Source of the DNA: Lepidostoma basale
Lineage: Eukaryota > Arthropoda > Insecta > Trichoptera > Lepidostomatidae
Reading direction: 5' to 3'
DNA: 64,000 bases
Assembly: GCA_022606425.2 (NCBI GenBank)
Contig: JAHDVF020000077.1
Location: 62,001-126,000, forward strand
The translations under genes and the position numbers were made by a program. Shown here one piece after another: positions 1-8,954 of the stretch. The notes beneath the pieces were generated by a model. The model worked only from the letters and a program-made list of their open reading frames with translations, was not told the DNA's origin and did no database searches. The number at the start of each line of letters is the position of its first letter. The first letter of the stretch is position 1.

Positions 1-403
1 TATCCATGGAAAATTTTAAATAACGCTACCATCATTAATTCAAATCAAAGTTCAGTAAACTGAGAAATGTACCTTTAATATTAATAAATCTTGACATTGT
101 CTTGGCAGTTAGCTGGGTTGCCCGCCCACTCCCCGGGCACTGGGCCTAAGAGCCACGGATGAAATGGACATGATAAATTAGTATTATGATTAAAGTAGGA
201 GAGAATACTTACACAGACTGCTTGGCAAGATGTTTCCAGCGCCTTGTTCCAAAGAGAACAGCCGTAGTAACACTAGAACAAGAGAAATATATTTTTAAAT
301 TATGCAATTATTATAGCAAGTCCACTTTTTCATAAACAGCCTTAATTTAAATTATCCAGAATTCTTGACATTTATAAAATAATTACACAATAACATATAG
401 TTT
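1..403. other. no recognisable feature
   Basis: I see no coding region or repeat end. The sequence is AT-rich with one GC-richer patch around 115-165. It may be unique flanking or intronic DNA. Confidence 0.4.
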
Positions 404-868
404 GAAGTTTAAGAAAGATGAAAGTAGAATAAATGCAGTAGAAATGAGATCTCTCAGACGAATGTGTGGCAAATCTGTATTTGATAGAGTGACAAATGCA
501 AGTATAAGAAGTGAATGTGGTGCGAATGAAAGTGTTATGAACAAAATAAGGAAAGGGTCATTAAGATGGTTTGGACACATGGAAAGAATGAGTGAAGACA
601 GAATGGTAAAGAAGGTATATGTAAACGGCGTGAACGGAGCTAGAAATAGAGGAAGGCCGAGGAAAACGTGGCACGATCAAATCAATCAAATATTGAATGT
701 CGGACACGTGAGGAGTCGGAGAAATCAACGTGCGTGCATGACAAGATGTATGAATGTAGAGGAAGCGAGAGAAGTATGTCAAGACAGAACAGTGTGGCGT
801 TCCATTCTTTCTGCCTACCCCTCCGGGGAGACGGCGTGATGGTTAGTTAGTTAGTTAGTTAGTTAGTT
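404..868 (+). pseudogene. RTE-A non-LTR retrotransposon, 3' fragment
   Basis: This is the C-terminal 3' end of the main LINE family. An open frame runs to a stop at 837-839. It carries the family hallmarks RRMCG, RWFGHMERM, RNRGRPRKTWHDQINQI and the final SAYPSGETA. The stop is followed almost at once by six GTTA units, so there is practically no 3' UTR. The reverse transcriptase and endonuclease are missing (5' truncation). A short repeat AGTTTAAGA flanks both sides (406-414 and 865-873) and may be a TSD, but it overlaps tail and element sequence. RTE-clade assignment rests on the short 3' UTR and tandem-repeat tail and is an inference. Confidence 0.85.
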
Positions 869-879
869 TAAGACAGTTT

Positions 880-1112
880 CATTCCACTTAATTAATAAGA
901 AAGAAAACATCTGTTATCTAGAAGTTTTTTATATATTTTATGGAAATAACATGTTTCTCCTGTCTGAGGCATTATAAAATGTCATTTAATACAGCCTTAG
1001 AAAGGCGAAACATATCATTCCCATGAAATATACTAAAACTTCTAGAAAGCAGACATTTTCAACTGAATTAATTATTTAATATTGAATTTTGTTCAAGAAA
1101 CAATAAATAATA
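880..1112. repeat. FB-F foldback element
   Basis: Two inverted arms of roughly 75 bp (about 890-968 and 985-1063) pair around a short AT-rich centre. They are followed by a conserved tail ending near CAAGAAACAATAAA. The core GGCGAAACATATCATT recurs at 3030, 19110, 26150 and elsewhere. No coding capacity. A complete copy with a 12-bp TSD lies at 18987-19217. Confidence 0.7.
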
Positions 1113-1239
1113 TAAACCATATTTTAATCTGTTATTATTAAACTCACTTTTTATAGTTTCATTAACAATGCTGTGAATATCCACATTAAATAATTAATAA
1201 AATATTCTGTTTTATTATATTTTAAATGTATCTTTTAAA

Positions 1240-1552
1240 TGTAGAGGAGATTGAAATGCGCCAATGAAACGATGTATGAATGTTGAAGAGACAAGAGAAG
1301 TAAGTTAGAAAATAACTCTGGCAACAACAACAAACCATCACGCCGTTTCTCCGCAGGGGTAGGCAGAGAGAATGGACCGCCACACTACTCTATCCTGACA
1401 TACCTCTCTAGCTTCCTCCACATTCATTTATTGAGTCATACACGCACGTCGATTCATCCAGCTTCTGACATGACCAACTTTTAAAATATCTCTGGCGGTT
1501 CATCATTTCTGCCTACCCCTTCGGAGAAATGGCAGTTAGTGTGGTTAGTTAG
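1240..1552. mobile_element. three RTE-A scraps, two head-to-head
   Basis: A short plus-strand scrap (about 1240-1310, encoding the CMNVEE region) is followed by a minus-strand RTE-A 3' end (1325-1490). A plus-strand 3' end (1490-1552) abuts it, so both tails point outwards and the two 3' ends form an inverted pair. The left tail is AACAAC-like rather than TTAG. All frames are broken. Confidence 0.65.
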
Positions 1553-1614
1553 ATATTTATTTATAAATAAATAAACAAAAGTGAGCATATGAATTCCAAT
1601 GGCTACAGCATCAG

Positions 1615-1800
1615 TGTATCTTGCGCCTGCGCGGCAGATGTAAAGTTAATGATGAGTTATTGGCGCCCATCGCGGGGCTCCCGCCGCCGCCATGGCTGTA
1701 ATGGCGGCCAAGATGGCGGCCGCCCCCGCTTCCGGCTGCGCGCGCACCGCGGGCACGCGCGCGACCACATCCATCACAATCTGCGTTACTGTTCTGTGAT
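1615..1800. promoter_or_regulatory. GC- and CpG-rich island, possible promoter or first exon
   Basis: A sharply GC-rich, CpG-dense block in AT-rich surroundings. It contains GCCGCCGCCATGG, an excellent vertebrate-style Kozak context, and AAGATGGCGGC, which matches the YY1 consensus (the Drosophila homologue Pho binds GCCAT cores). Nothing similar occurs elsewhere in the window, so it is probably not one of the repeats. A host promoter, first exon or CpG-rich regulatory element are all possible. Confidence 0.4.
1692..1799 (+). CDS. hypothetical 35-codon ORF in the GC island
   Basis: Starts at the ATG of GCCGCCGCCATGG and encodes an Ala-rich peptide (MAVMAAKMAAAPASGC...) ending at TGA 1797-1799. 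I do not recognise it. Two further in-frame ATGs lie in the first eight codons. It could be the start of a spliced first exon, a short upstream ORF, or non-coding. Apart from start context and GC content there is no evidence of expression. Confidence 0.2.
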   Translation: MAVMAAKMAAAPASGCARTAGTRATTSITICVTVL

Positions 1801-1888
1801 CTACATTGTCATCTCCGTGCGAGATTCTCAATCTTGGGGTAATCTAATTATTTTCTCACAATTCTAAATTTGAATTCATTGCGCATTT

Positions 1889-2293
1889 GAGGGTATTATT
1901 TGCAAACCCGGCAAACTCCACCAACAATCAAAAGTGAGATATGAATTGGGTCTTATTCATAATACATTTGCACACAATTTTTATTGATTTTCAGTTTCAA
2001 ATTCGGCTTCATTCTGAAGAATTTTGCTATTAAAATATAGGGTTTGTTGCAAACATGGCAACCTCCACTTGAGTGTTGCAAAGCTGGCAAACTCCAAAAT
2101 GAAATTCATTATTTTACTTTAATTATCAACATAATGATGATTATTTCATGGCTGATTACTTTTAAAATACTAACTGGTTGAGATGAAAAAAATAAATATC
2201 GTAAAAAAGCGCATTTTATTAGCGTATCAGTTTTTTGCGATTTACTCAAAACATCTAATGATGAAGTTTGCCAGGTTTGCAACTAATACCCTC
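1889..2293. mobile_element. 405-bp MITE with GAGGGTATTA termini
   Basis: The left end GAGGGTATTATTTGCAAAC and the right end (reverse complement GAGGGTATTAGTTGCAAAC) form inverted repeats of about 31 bp with few mismatches. Related TTGCAAA...GGCAA motifs recur inside, near 2048 and 2076. ATTT flanks both sides (1885-1888 and 2294-2297), a likely 4-bp TSD. It encodes no protein. I cannot name the superfamily. Confidence 0.65.
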
Positions 2294-2369
2294 ATTTTGT
2301 TTTTTAAATAAATTTGTGGGCAAAACTACAATAATTCGAATTTTTTAATTCATCTCTGTTTTATACGCA

Positions 2370-2545
2370 ACGTAAAGCCGTCTTAGAGTAACAGAATTGC
2401 GAATCCTACGCTCCATCGCAGGCAAAACCCTCAGAGATCGGATCAGAAATGAAACGGTAAGGTCTGTCTGTAGTGTTGAGGACATAGTAAGATGGAGAAG
2501 AAGCAGAAGGCGTTTTTGGAGAGAACACGTGGACTGGATATATTC
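2370..2545 (+). pseudogene. LINE-K 3' fragment
   Basis: A broken reading resembles the C-terminus of the copies at 40085 and 43550: LRSIAGKTLRDRIRNETVRS followed by an EDIVRW-like stretch and an RRFWREH motif. These are post-RT C-terminal motifs of an RTE-like LINE distinct from RTE-A. No tail is visible. Confidence 0.55.
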
Positions 2546-2787
2546 GTACTGATAGTACACCAGGTTCGTCTTTCTCATTAGGATTATTTAATAAATATTA
2601 ATTACTCAATAATTTAAGTATCGACGTATCTTATTTATACCACTATAAGCAAGTATATAAAAAATAATTTCACTACATTTTTGTTTTGTTTTATTTAAAA
2701 AAGGTTAATTTCCAGGGGGGCCTTGTGTATTGTGTGTCTGAAAGGGGGGGCCATGGGTCCAAAAGTTTGGGAACCTATGGTCTAAGG

Positions 2788-2985
2788 CAGTGATTCCCAA
2801 AGTGTGAGCCGCGGTGTCGTCATAAGAGCGCTGCGAAATTTTCAATTAAACAATTCGGCAAATTCGTTCTATGCTGCCAAAATTCCAAGAATTTGAAACT
2901 TGAAAAAATCTGATGTATTAAGGGAGCCGCGAGAAAATCTGATGTTTTAAAGGAGCCGTAAACCGAAAAAGATTGGGAGCCTCTG
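2788..2985. mobile_element. 198-bp hAT-type non-autonomous element
   Basis: The left end CAGTGATTCCCAAAGTGTG and right end ATTGGGAGCCTCTG resemble hAT termini (CAGNGNTTCCCAA). The flanks GTCTAAGG (2780-2787) and GTCTAAAG (2986-2993) fit an 8-bp TSD with one change. Just left of it, TTTGGGAACCTATG (2766-2779) looks like the right end of another such element. Confidence 0.6.
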
Positions 2986-2993
2986 GTCTAAAG

Positions 2994-3109
2994 CATTATC
3001 AAATGTGGACATTTAATAATGCCATAGAGAGGCGAAACATGTCATTCCCATAAAATACAATAAATCTAAAAATATTTAAAATAGACGTTTTCATTAATAT
3101 TAATTATTT
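2994..3109 (+). repeat. FB-F right half, split by LINE-E
   Basis: Contains the FB-F arm with GGCGAAACATGTCATTCCC. Its conserved tail (TTAATATAGAGTTTTACATC) resumes at 3651 after the LINE-E insertion. The hAT element at 2788 lies in its left part. Confidence 0.6.
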
Positions 3110-3122
3110 AATATAGAGTTTT

Positions 3123-3650
3123 GAATATTGAGCGAAGGCACCTATTTATAAACACCTGGAGTTTCCTAATAACGTCTGCGGTAGATTTCCAAGTCTCACA
3201 TCCGTACAGCAGTACGCTTTTAACGCTACTGCTGAATATTTGGAGCTTGAGCTTTCTCGAAATGATACCGGAGCGCCATACAGGGCGAAGCATAGCGAAA
3301 GCTATTGGCCCCAAACAGTGTCAAATGCCGTTCTCTGGACCATGTCAGGTGAAAAGCCAATTAGAGAACAAGTCGCTAGGCGTAAATGGCAGTGGATCGG
3401 TCACACTCTGAGACGGAACCCAGCCTGCATCGCTCAGGGCACACTAGACTGGTCCCCTATGGGGGGAAAGAGAAAGCGAGGCAGACCTAGAGCCACCTGG
3501 AGAAGAACCCTGCAGGACGAGGTTAAGGCAGCAGGCCTCACTTGGGACGATGTTAAGCATCAGGCATGTGATAGAGTTGGGTGGAGAAGATTCCTTGAGG
3601 CCCTATGCACCACGGAGGTGTGACAGGACAAAAAGAAGAAGAAGAAGAAG
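3123..3650 (+). mobile_element. LINE-E 3' end with inverted 5' segment (twin priming)
   Basis: Positions 3303-3616 (+) encode YWPQTVSN...RKWQWIGHTLRRNP...KRKRGRPRATWRR...LCTTEV and then a stop, followed by a GAA-rich tail to 3650. Upstream, 3123-3305 reads on the minus strand as the part that should precede it: RPVWRSG...SVLLYGCETWK...QVFINRCLRSIF. The 5' segment is therefore inverted against the 3' segment, with almost no residues lost between them. A perfect 13-bp repeat, AATATAGAGTTTT, brackets the whole unit (3110-3122 and 3651-3663), proving a single insertion. The target is an FB-F repeat. Confidence 0.85.
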
Positions 3651-3740
3651 AATATAGAGTTTTACATCATTGTTCAAGAAACAATAAATATGCTTTTAGA
3701 CATATAAGTTTTTTTTCTGATTGCTGTACTAATGTATAAG

Positions 3741-4330
3741 CTAACTAACTAACTAACTAACTAACCATCACGCCGTCTCCCCGAAAGGGTAGGCAGAAAG
3801 AATGGACTGTCACACTTTAACCGATGCGGCACTCCATCCTTCTCTTTTCGCCCCGCGGGAGACGCGGTGTGATGGGTTGCGAACCTCATCGCCACCAATA
3901 GGCATCTCCCGCGCACACTTCGATCTTCCAACATCCACAAAATTAATCTAAAACAAATAATATAAAATACAATGATATAAAATAAAATAACAAAATAAAA
4001 ATAATTTAATACAAAATGTTATTTTTAGATGGTGCACATTTGTATTTGTCTATTTAATTTATGTTCCACGAATCCACCGTTTTTTAAATTTAGCACATAA
4101 TGTTTTTCCGATGTTGCACATGTTGACATGGACGATCCGGACTTTTGTGTTTATTTAATTTATGTTACACGTATTCACCGTTTTTTTTAAATTAGCTGTT
4201 ATATGATTTAATTAATGTTCCACGTATCAACTTTTTTTATTTGGCAGTAATTAGGCACTTAAAACCAACCAACACCAGCAAGAATTTTAAAAGAATATTG
4301 AAGAAATTATTCAAATTGTCATTGGAACAA
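3741..4330 (-). mobile_element. composite repeat with RTE-A 3' end, copy 1
   Basis: On the minus strand it ends with an RTE-A 3' terminus and TTAG-type tail (3741-3817). The body (3818 to about 4330) contains a second, more diverged RTE-A-like 3' end in the opposite orientation (GGGAGACGCGGTGTGATGGG at 3859-3878), then AT-rich repeats with a TTATTTAATTTATGTT motif. The same body-to-tail order recurs at 24700-25262. The right boundary is approximate. No ORF. Confidence 0.6.
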
Positions 4331-4735
4331 ATGAAAAATTTATTTTTACAAAGCTAGTATCATAAAATTTTCATTATTTACCCATCTAGATAGCAGCACT
4401 CATAAAACACTGCAGTTAATTTCCGTTAAATTAGCCGCTAGAATTGACCAAACCATTATAGAATTTCGTTCTCATTTCCTGCGAGGACTCTCCACACATA
4501 CATAATGCCTGGGGCGCATCCTTCCCCCATGTACCGCCTAATTACAGGCCACAAATGACCAATTAGCGACACCCAGTCCAAGGAAACTGACCTTTAGGAT
4601 CGTGATTGAATTTAAACTAACAAACCTTCGTAAACGGGCGTTCATTCCGCACGGAAAGCGTGAAAGGATTAATCCACGAGAAATCGAACTGATAAATAAA
4701 ACACAACGGCAAAACAACGAGAGAAATACAGAAGA
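4331..4735. other. no recognised gene; single-copy-looking sequence
   Basis: No repeat match within the window. It contains several TAATTA/CCAATTAG homeodomain-type motifs around 4550-4570. It may be unique non-coding DNA. Confidence 0.3.
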
Positions 4736-4739
4736 AATG

Positions 4740-5127
4740 ATATCTCATTTATTTATTTATTTTTAAACATATCTAAAGCATTACAGATTTTTTTCCCAAT
4801 ACACTAAAGATACAAGTTAGAGATACACAATAATAAGTAATATATAATAGATTAATAAAAAGAGCGAGAAACATAAGATGCATGACAAATTAATAAAATA
4901 AATATACCATACAATTATAATAAAGATAGTGCTTCCCTCAGATGAGCCAAACTATTACAAAATATGTCAAACTCCGAGGTGATACGATTAAGCAAAGATA
5001 ATGCTCTACCTACCGGCATAACCATTGGCAGGTTGGTTCTGCATCGTGGGAGATAAAACAATCTATGGCCCCTTTGTCGAAGATAATTATCAGGGACGAA
5101 CAGACCTACATCACCCAGGATTTCGAT
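4740..5127 (-). pseudogene. LINE-B 3' fragment (CR1/Jockey-like)
   Basis: Minus-strand frame to a stop at about 4915 encodes GLFVPDNYLRQRGHRLFYLPRCRTNLPMVMPVGRAL, the conserved C-terminal block of LINE-B. A 3' UTR of about 170 bp continues to the left. Upstream reverse transcriptase is absent. It abuts an RTE-A copy at 5128. Confidence 0.75.
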
Positions 5128-5752
5128 AAGACGAATGTGTGATAAATCTGTAAATGGAGTGTCAAATGCAAATATTAGAAGTGAACAAACAAACAAACCA
5201 TCACGCCGTTTCCCCATAGGGGTAGGCAGAGAGAATGGACCGCCACACCACTCTATCCTGACAAATCTCTCTAGCTTCCTCCACATTCATACAACGAGTC
5301 ATACACGCACGTCGATTCCTCCGACTTGTAACATGACCAACCTTTAAAATTTGATTAATTTGTTCATGCCATGTTTTCCTCGGTCTGCCTCGACTCCGTA
5401 CTCCATTTATATCATTAACGTATACTTTCTTAACCATTCTTTCTCCATCCATGCGTTCCATATGTCCGAACCATCGCAGCCATCCTTTCATAATTTTGTT
5501 CATAATACCTTCTTCCGCTCTACATTCCTTTCTTATATACCTAAGCATGTGAGATTCTGTCGTATATCGTTCTACACACATACGTCTTAGGGACCTCATC
5601 TCTACCGCATTTATTCTGCTTTCATCCTTCTTCTGCCAGTTCCATGCTTCACTTCCACACATTAGGGATGGGACCAGAACTCCATTGTGAACGGCCGTCT
5701 TCGCTTTCGTGAATGAAGGAGTGAATGCGGCGCGAATAAAAGTGTTGCCTTT
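5128..5752 (+). mobile_element. RTE-A copy interrupted by another RTE-A
   Basis: Plus-strand RTE-A sequence at 5128-5185 (GACGAATGTGTGATAAAT...) stops, and the next bases of the same element (AGTGAATGCGGCGCGAA) resume at 5720. The gap is filled by a minus-strand RTE-A. The host copy is short and non-coding. Confidence 0.65.
5186..5719 (-). pseudogene. RTE-A 3' fragment nested in RTE-A
   Basis: The minus-strand frame 5662-5201 encodes GSEAWNWQKKDESRINAVEMRSL through SAYPYGETA, essentially the complete C-terminal region without the RT. The tail on the left is AAAC-type (GTTT on the coding strand) instead of TTAG. AGTGAA flanks both sides (5180-5185 and 5720-5725), a probable 6-bp TSD in the plus-strand RTE-A host. 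Confidence 0.75.
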
Positions 5753-5794
5753 GCCTTTTGCTTTTTTTTCTGGAATGGTGCATTCCCCAGTTAA

Positions 5795-5872
5795 ATCAAA
5801 TCAAATCAGTTTATTAACTCAATAGACATTACAAACAGGAAAATGTTTAAGGCATCTATTAAGTATCTAGTA
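5795..5872 (-). mobile_element. LINE-B 3' tail inserted in Rep-J
   Basis: Starts with ATCAAATCAAATCAG (tail (TTTGA)n read backwards) and continues with the LINE-B 3' UTR AAGGCATCTATTAAG. AGTTAA at 5789-5794 and 5873-5878 is a short TSD, supported by the uninterrupted Rep-J copy at 52.7 kb. Confidence 0.65.
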
Positions 5873-5962
5873 AGTTAATGTAAGTCCCGAGTGAATGGGG
5901 AGCGAGCCTAGGGATTGTATGAGCGAAGCTAACGAAAAGGCGCCGCTGCGTCCTATAACGGT

Positions 5963-6143
5963 CTAGGCGATAGAACGTTTGGCTCCTGATCCAGGGGACT
6001 TGGGTTCGAGCCTGGACACGACCAGATTCCTTCTTCATAATAATGAGCTATTTTCTGCTCATATTGAAGATTGGAAAATAAATTCTAATATCATTGATTT
6101 AAATCTTTGGTGTTAGTCTTTTATATTAAAAAAAAAAAAAAAA
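5963..6143 (+). mobile_element. SINE-2, tRNA-derived
   Basis: The tRNA-like head has a box A region (TCTAGGCGATAGAACG) and box B GGGTTCGAGCC near 6002-6012. A tRNA-unrelated body with TTCATAATAATGAGC follows, then a run of As. Homologous copies are at 17583-17730 and 42965-43100. Inserted in Rep-J. Confidence 0.7.
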
Positions 6144-6260
6144 CAGCTTCGGGTAAGCGGTGTGTAACCTTCCGTCTTTATTTAACTGTACATTTGTTCA
6201 TTTATATGTGTATTAACAATCACTGTATGTTACCCTACAATAAATAAATAAATAAACTCA

Positions 6261-6530
6261 TTATTTTACTTTTCGTAGACATAACCACATAACCTTATTT
6301 GCCACCCTTTGGATGACATCCGTTACTCCCGACCTTCTACGTATTTCAGTATTTCTTATCCGGTCTGAAAGTCTCCTATGTAGCATGGTTCTTTCGTGTT
6401 TCCTCTGTCCTACACGGAGTCTCCTTATGGTCGTCTTGGCGAATCGAAGAACTTCTTCAGATTGCCATATGCCGCCCACCAAGACCGATTCTTCTCTGAA
6501 GCTCAGCAGTCCGATTATCTTTGGAAAGTA
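6261..6530 (-). pseudogene. LINE-C 3' fragment
   Basis: Minus-strand reading encodes RTMLHRRLSDRIRNTEIRRRSGVTDVIQRVAN, matching the LINE-C block LRDRIRNEEIRRRTRVADVMDRVA at 51500-51680. Truncated at both ends. Confidence 0.6.
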
Positions 6531-7235
6531 AGATATTGTGGCCGAGATACTTGTATTCATTGACGAATAACAAATGCATACTATCACCATTGTTGATTGA
6601 AAAGGTACAGAAAAAGTTGTTACTTTTTTGTACCTCAAAGAAAACGGTTATTACCCCTGGCTGTACCCAATTGATTTCTTACTGGGTATGCTGGACTACC
6701 AATCATTGGAAATTAGACGAACTATCCATTTGGGTGTTAATTTTTCAGGTGATTCGTGGTCGAATATGTAACTCTGATATTTTGAATGACTTGACTTTGT
6801 TTATCCCTGACAATTATCTGCGACAAATGCAACATAGATTGTTTCACTTGTCACTGTGTAGAACCAATCTACCTAAGGTTATGCCCGTGGGCAGGGCAAT
6901 AATCCTTCTAAACCGCATCTCTTCGGATGTGGACATCTTCTACGATAGTGAGGCTACCCTCAGAAAGCATCTATCTCTTATATAATGTATTGTATAAAAT
7001 TGATATTTGCTTCTCTTGTTCTTCTTATTGTTTCTTTTTACTTAATTGTTCTCAAATGTTTAATTATCTTGTGTTTTTGTGTTTATGTTTATTGTTAATA
7101 TTGTATTTTTTAAATTTCACAATTGTATATCTTCTTTGTCTTTAATATAGTTTTTTTTTGTATTCTATAGTCATAAGCGATTTGGTAATTATACTGTGAT
7201 GTTTATGATTTTTTTTAAATAAATTGAAAATGAAA
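6531..7235 (+). pseudogene. LINE-B 3' fragment
   Basis: A frameshifted reading carries YPWLYP/LLGML-like residues and then LFIPDNYLRQMQHRLFHLSLCRTNLPKVMPVGRAI to a stop at 6983-6985. A T-rich 3' UTR of about 250 bp follows. The RT is absent. It directly follows the LINE-C piece. Confidence 0.7.
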
Positions 7236-7574
7236 CCAAATACATCAATTACCACGGTTTTCTACGTTAAAGTGTCAGGAATGAGATTCCTATTTTCGTA
7301 TGGATTAAATGTTCGTCTGTGGAGCTTTATAAATATCCTTGCTGTTGTTTTGTAGTCCGTGCCGGGACGACAGGATGAAGTTATTAGAGCGCATAGCTAC
7401 AACAGTTTAACCCTCTCACAGCGGCTACGCTTTAATGTCCTTTTGTCTATTTTTTTATGTACACAAATCAGTGTGTTACCATTATGAAAAACTTTTTTTC
7501 CAAAATTTTACTACCTAAATATATTACGGAAACATGGGTTACATCCTTAAAAACCGGAAAATACCTAGTAAATA
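7236..7574. other. no recognised feature
   Basis: AT-rich sequence with no repeat match I could find in the window and no meaningful ORF. Confidence 0.35.
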
Positions 7575-8010
7575 GCCTGCGTTCTACCAGTTGGTACTTA
7601 TGGTCTTGAAACTGCAACATTGTCCAAAGTGCCGAGAAACTACGAGTGACCTAAAGAGCCATGGAAAGAGCCATGTTAGGAATAAGCCTAAGAGACAGAG
7701 TCAGAAACGATATGGTGAGAAAAAAAACAAAGGTCACTGACATCATCCACCGGGTGGCGATTCTAAAATTACAATGGGCAGGTCACGTAGTTCAGATAAA
7801 AAATTGACAAGAAGACTGTTGACTTAGAGACCGTGGACGGCAAAGAGAAGTGCAGGGCGACCGCAACTACGGTGGAAGGATGATCTGAACAGACACGTCG
7901 GAATAACCTGGATGCAGTCTGCACAAGACAGAGTGACATGGAAGCGAATGGAGGAGGCCTTTGTCCAGGAGTGGACGGGAATAGGCTGAGGAAGAAGAGA
8001 AGAAGAAATA
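7575..8010 (+). pseudogene. LINE-C 3' fragment
   Basis: Broken frames encode TYGLETATL, RAMERAMLGISLRDRVRND, VTDIIHRVA, QWAGHVV and a final DRVTWKRMEEAFVQEW, followed by a GAAGAA-rich end. This is the post-RT C-terminus of an RTE-like LINE. Several frameshifts. Confidence 0.7.
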
Positions 8011-8253
8011 TATTAAATATTAGAGGAACAAATATGATTTACTCGAAAGTGTATAATATTCTAAGATGTGACCAGTCTGTCGATGCCAGCGAGCCTGGCA
8101 AAAGCGGTCGCTGTGGAAATAAAGACAAAAGTGGAAGCAGTTAAAAAAAACATCGATTTATTTAATTATTATAAGAAAGAGTTATGTTTCCGCAGAGTAC
8201 TACGTAATTATGATATATTTTTTAATATTGCCCTAATAAGGCGAAATCATTAC

Positions 8254-8395
8254 AGTTAAACCTCGATATAACGGAATAATTGGTGGGAAAGGTGTAGTTG
8301 TTAAAGCCGAAAGTCCGTTATATAAAAATAGGTTTAAAATAAATAATAAATAAAACTTTTTTTAATGTACAGTAAAACCTCGATATAACGGACCT
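8254..8395. mobile_element. pogo/Tigger-like terminal repeats
   Basis: CAGTTAAACCTCGATATAAC at 8254 and CAGTAAAACCTCGATATAAC at 8371 are two direct copies of a pogo-type end. A degraded inverted copy (TCCGTTATAT) lies near 8313. One small internally deleted element plus the left end of a second is the simplest reading. No transposase frame is clear to the right. Confidence 0.55.
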
Positions 8396-8954
8396 CTATT
8401 TCGTCCTACATGCTTAAATTCAAGTGTCGCCGCATGTAAACAATTTTTAGCGGCCATGATAATCACGTCATACATCTAGCACTAGAATTTGAGACATAAT
8501 GCCGAGGATGGAAGTGAAGATAGCGAAGAAGAAACAACACTATCAAAAATGAAGTCACTAGAGTGGTTTGTCAAAGTAGACCCACCAAAAAGGGTTAATC
8601 AGACCAATTAAATCAGATGTTTACGTAAGATTTGGAGAGGGGAAATTCGGTGACGGCTGAATTCATCAAAACGCGTTGTTCAACGGATTTCTAGTTACAT
8701 CATACGTGACGGAACCCCCTTGACCGTTGAGAAAGGGTCGACAAGTGCGGCCAATCTTCAAACTCCTCCAAGCGTGAAATCTCCCACTGTGCGGATTCGG
8801 TTTCTCTCGCTAGAAACTATAGTATAAAATATTAATGTTGTTAATTGAAATTGCTAGGTAGAAGTTCAGTGTAACCAATGAAAATAATATTAATAATAAT
8901 AATTAACATTTTCTATATATAACGTATTTATTATAATAATATATTCAAATATAC
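8396..8954. other. no confirmed gene; possible transposase residue
   Basis: An acidic reading around 8495-8605 (AEDGSEDSEEET...) follows the pogo-like end and could be transposase debris, but it is too short to classify. The rest shows nothing recognisable. Confidence 0.25.

Larger units (their letters stand above)
5753..6262 (+). repeat. Rep-J copy with two nested insertions
   Basis: Matches the copies at 34614-34950 (minus) and 52606-52925 (plus). Shared blocks are GCCTTTTGCTTTTTT, AATGGTGCATTC, GAGCGAAGCTAACGAA, GCGCCGCTGCGTCCTATAA, CTTCGGGTAAGCGG and a 3' end CTACAATAAATAAATAAA. It is split by a LINE-B tail (5795-5872) and a SINE-2 (about 5963-6143). Probably the 3' end of an unidentified retroelement. 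Confidence 0.6.

Noticed and set aside
841..868. GTTA repeats as interstitial telomere sequence
   Set aside because: The unit is four bases, not TTAGG, and always follows the RTE-A stop codon; it is a retrotransposon tail.
1589..1867. 92-codon ORF and its antisense ORF across the GC island
   Set aside because: Long frames are expected by chance in GC-rich DNA; only the short ORF at the strong Kozak ATG is worth listing.
5128..5752. Twin-priming inversion of RTE-A
   Set aside because: The plus-strand part continues on the far side of the minus-strand copy and AGTGAA is duplicated, so it is a nested insertion rather than an inversion.
8495..8605. Acidic peptide as a host gene exon
   Set aside because: Short, no splice signals and next to pogo-like ends; transposon debris is more likely.
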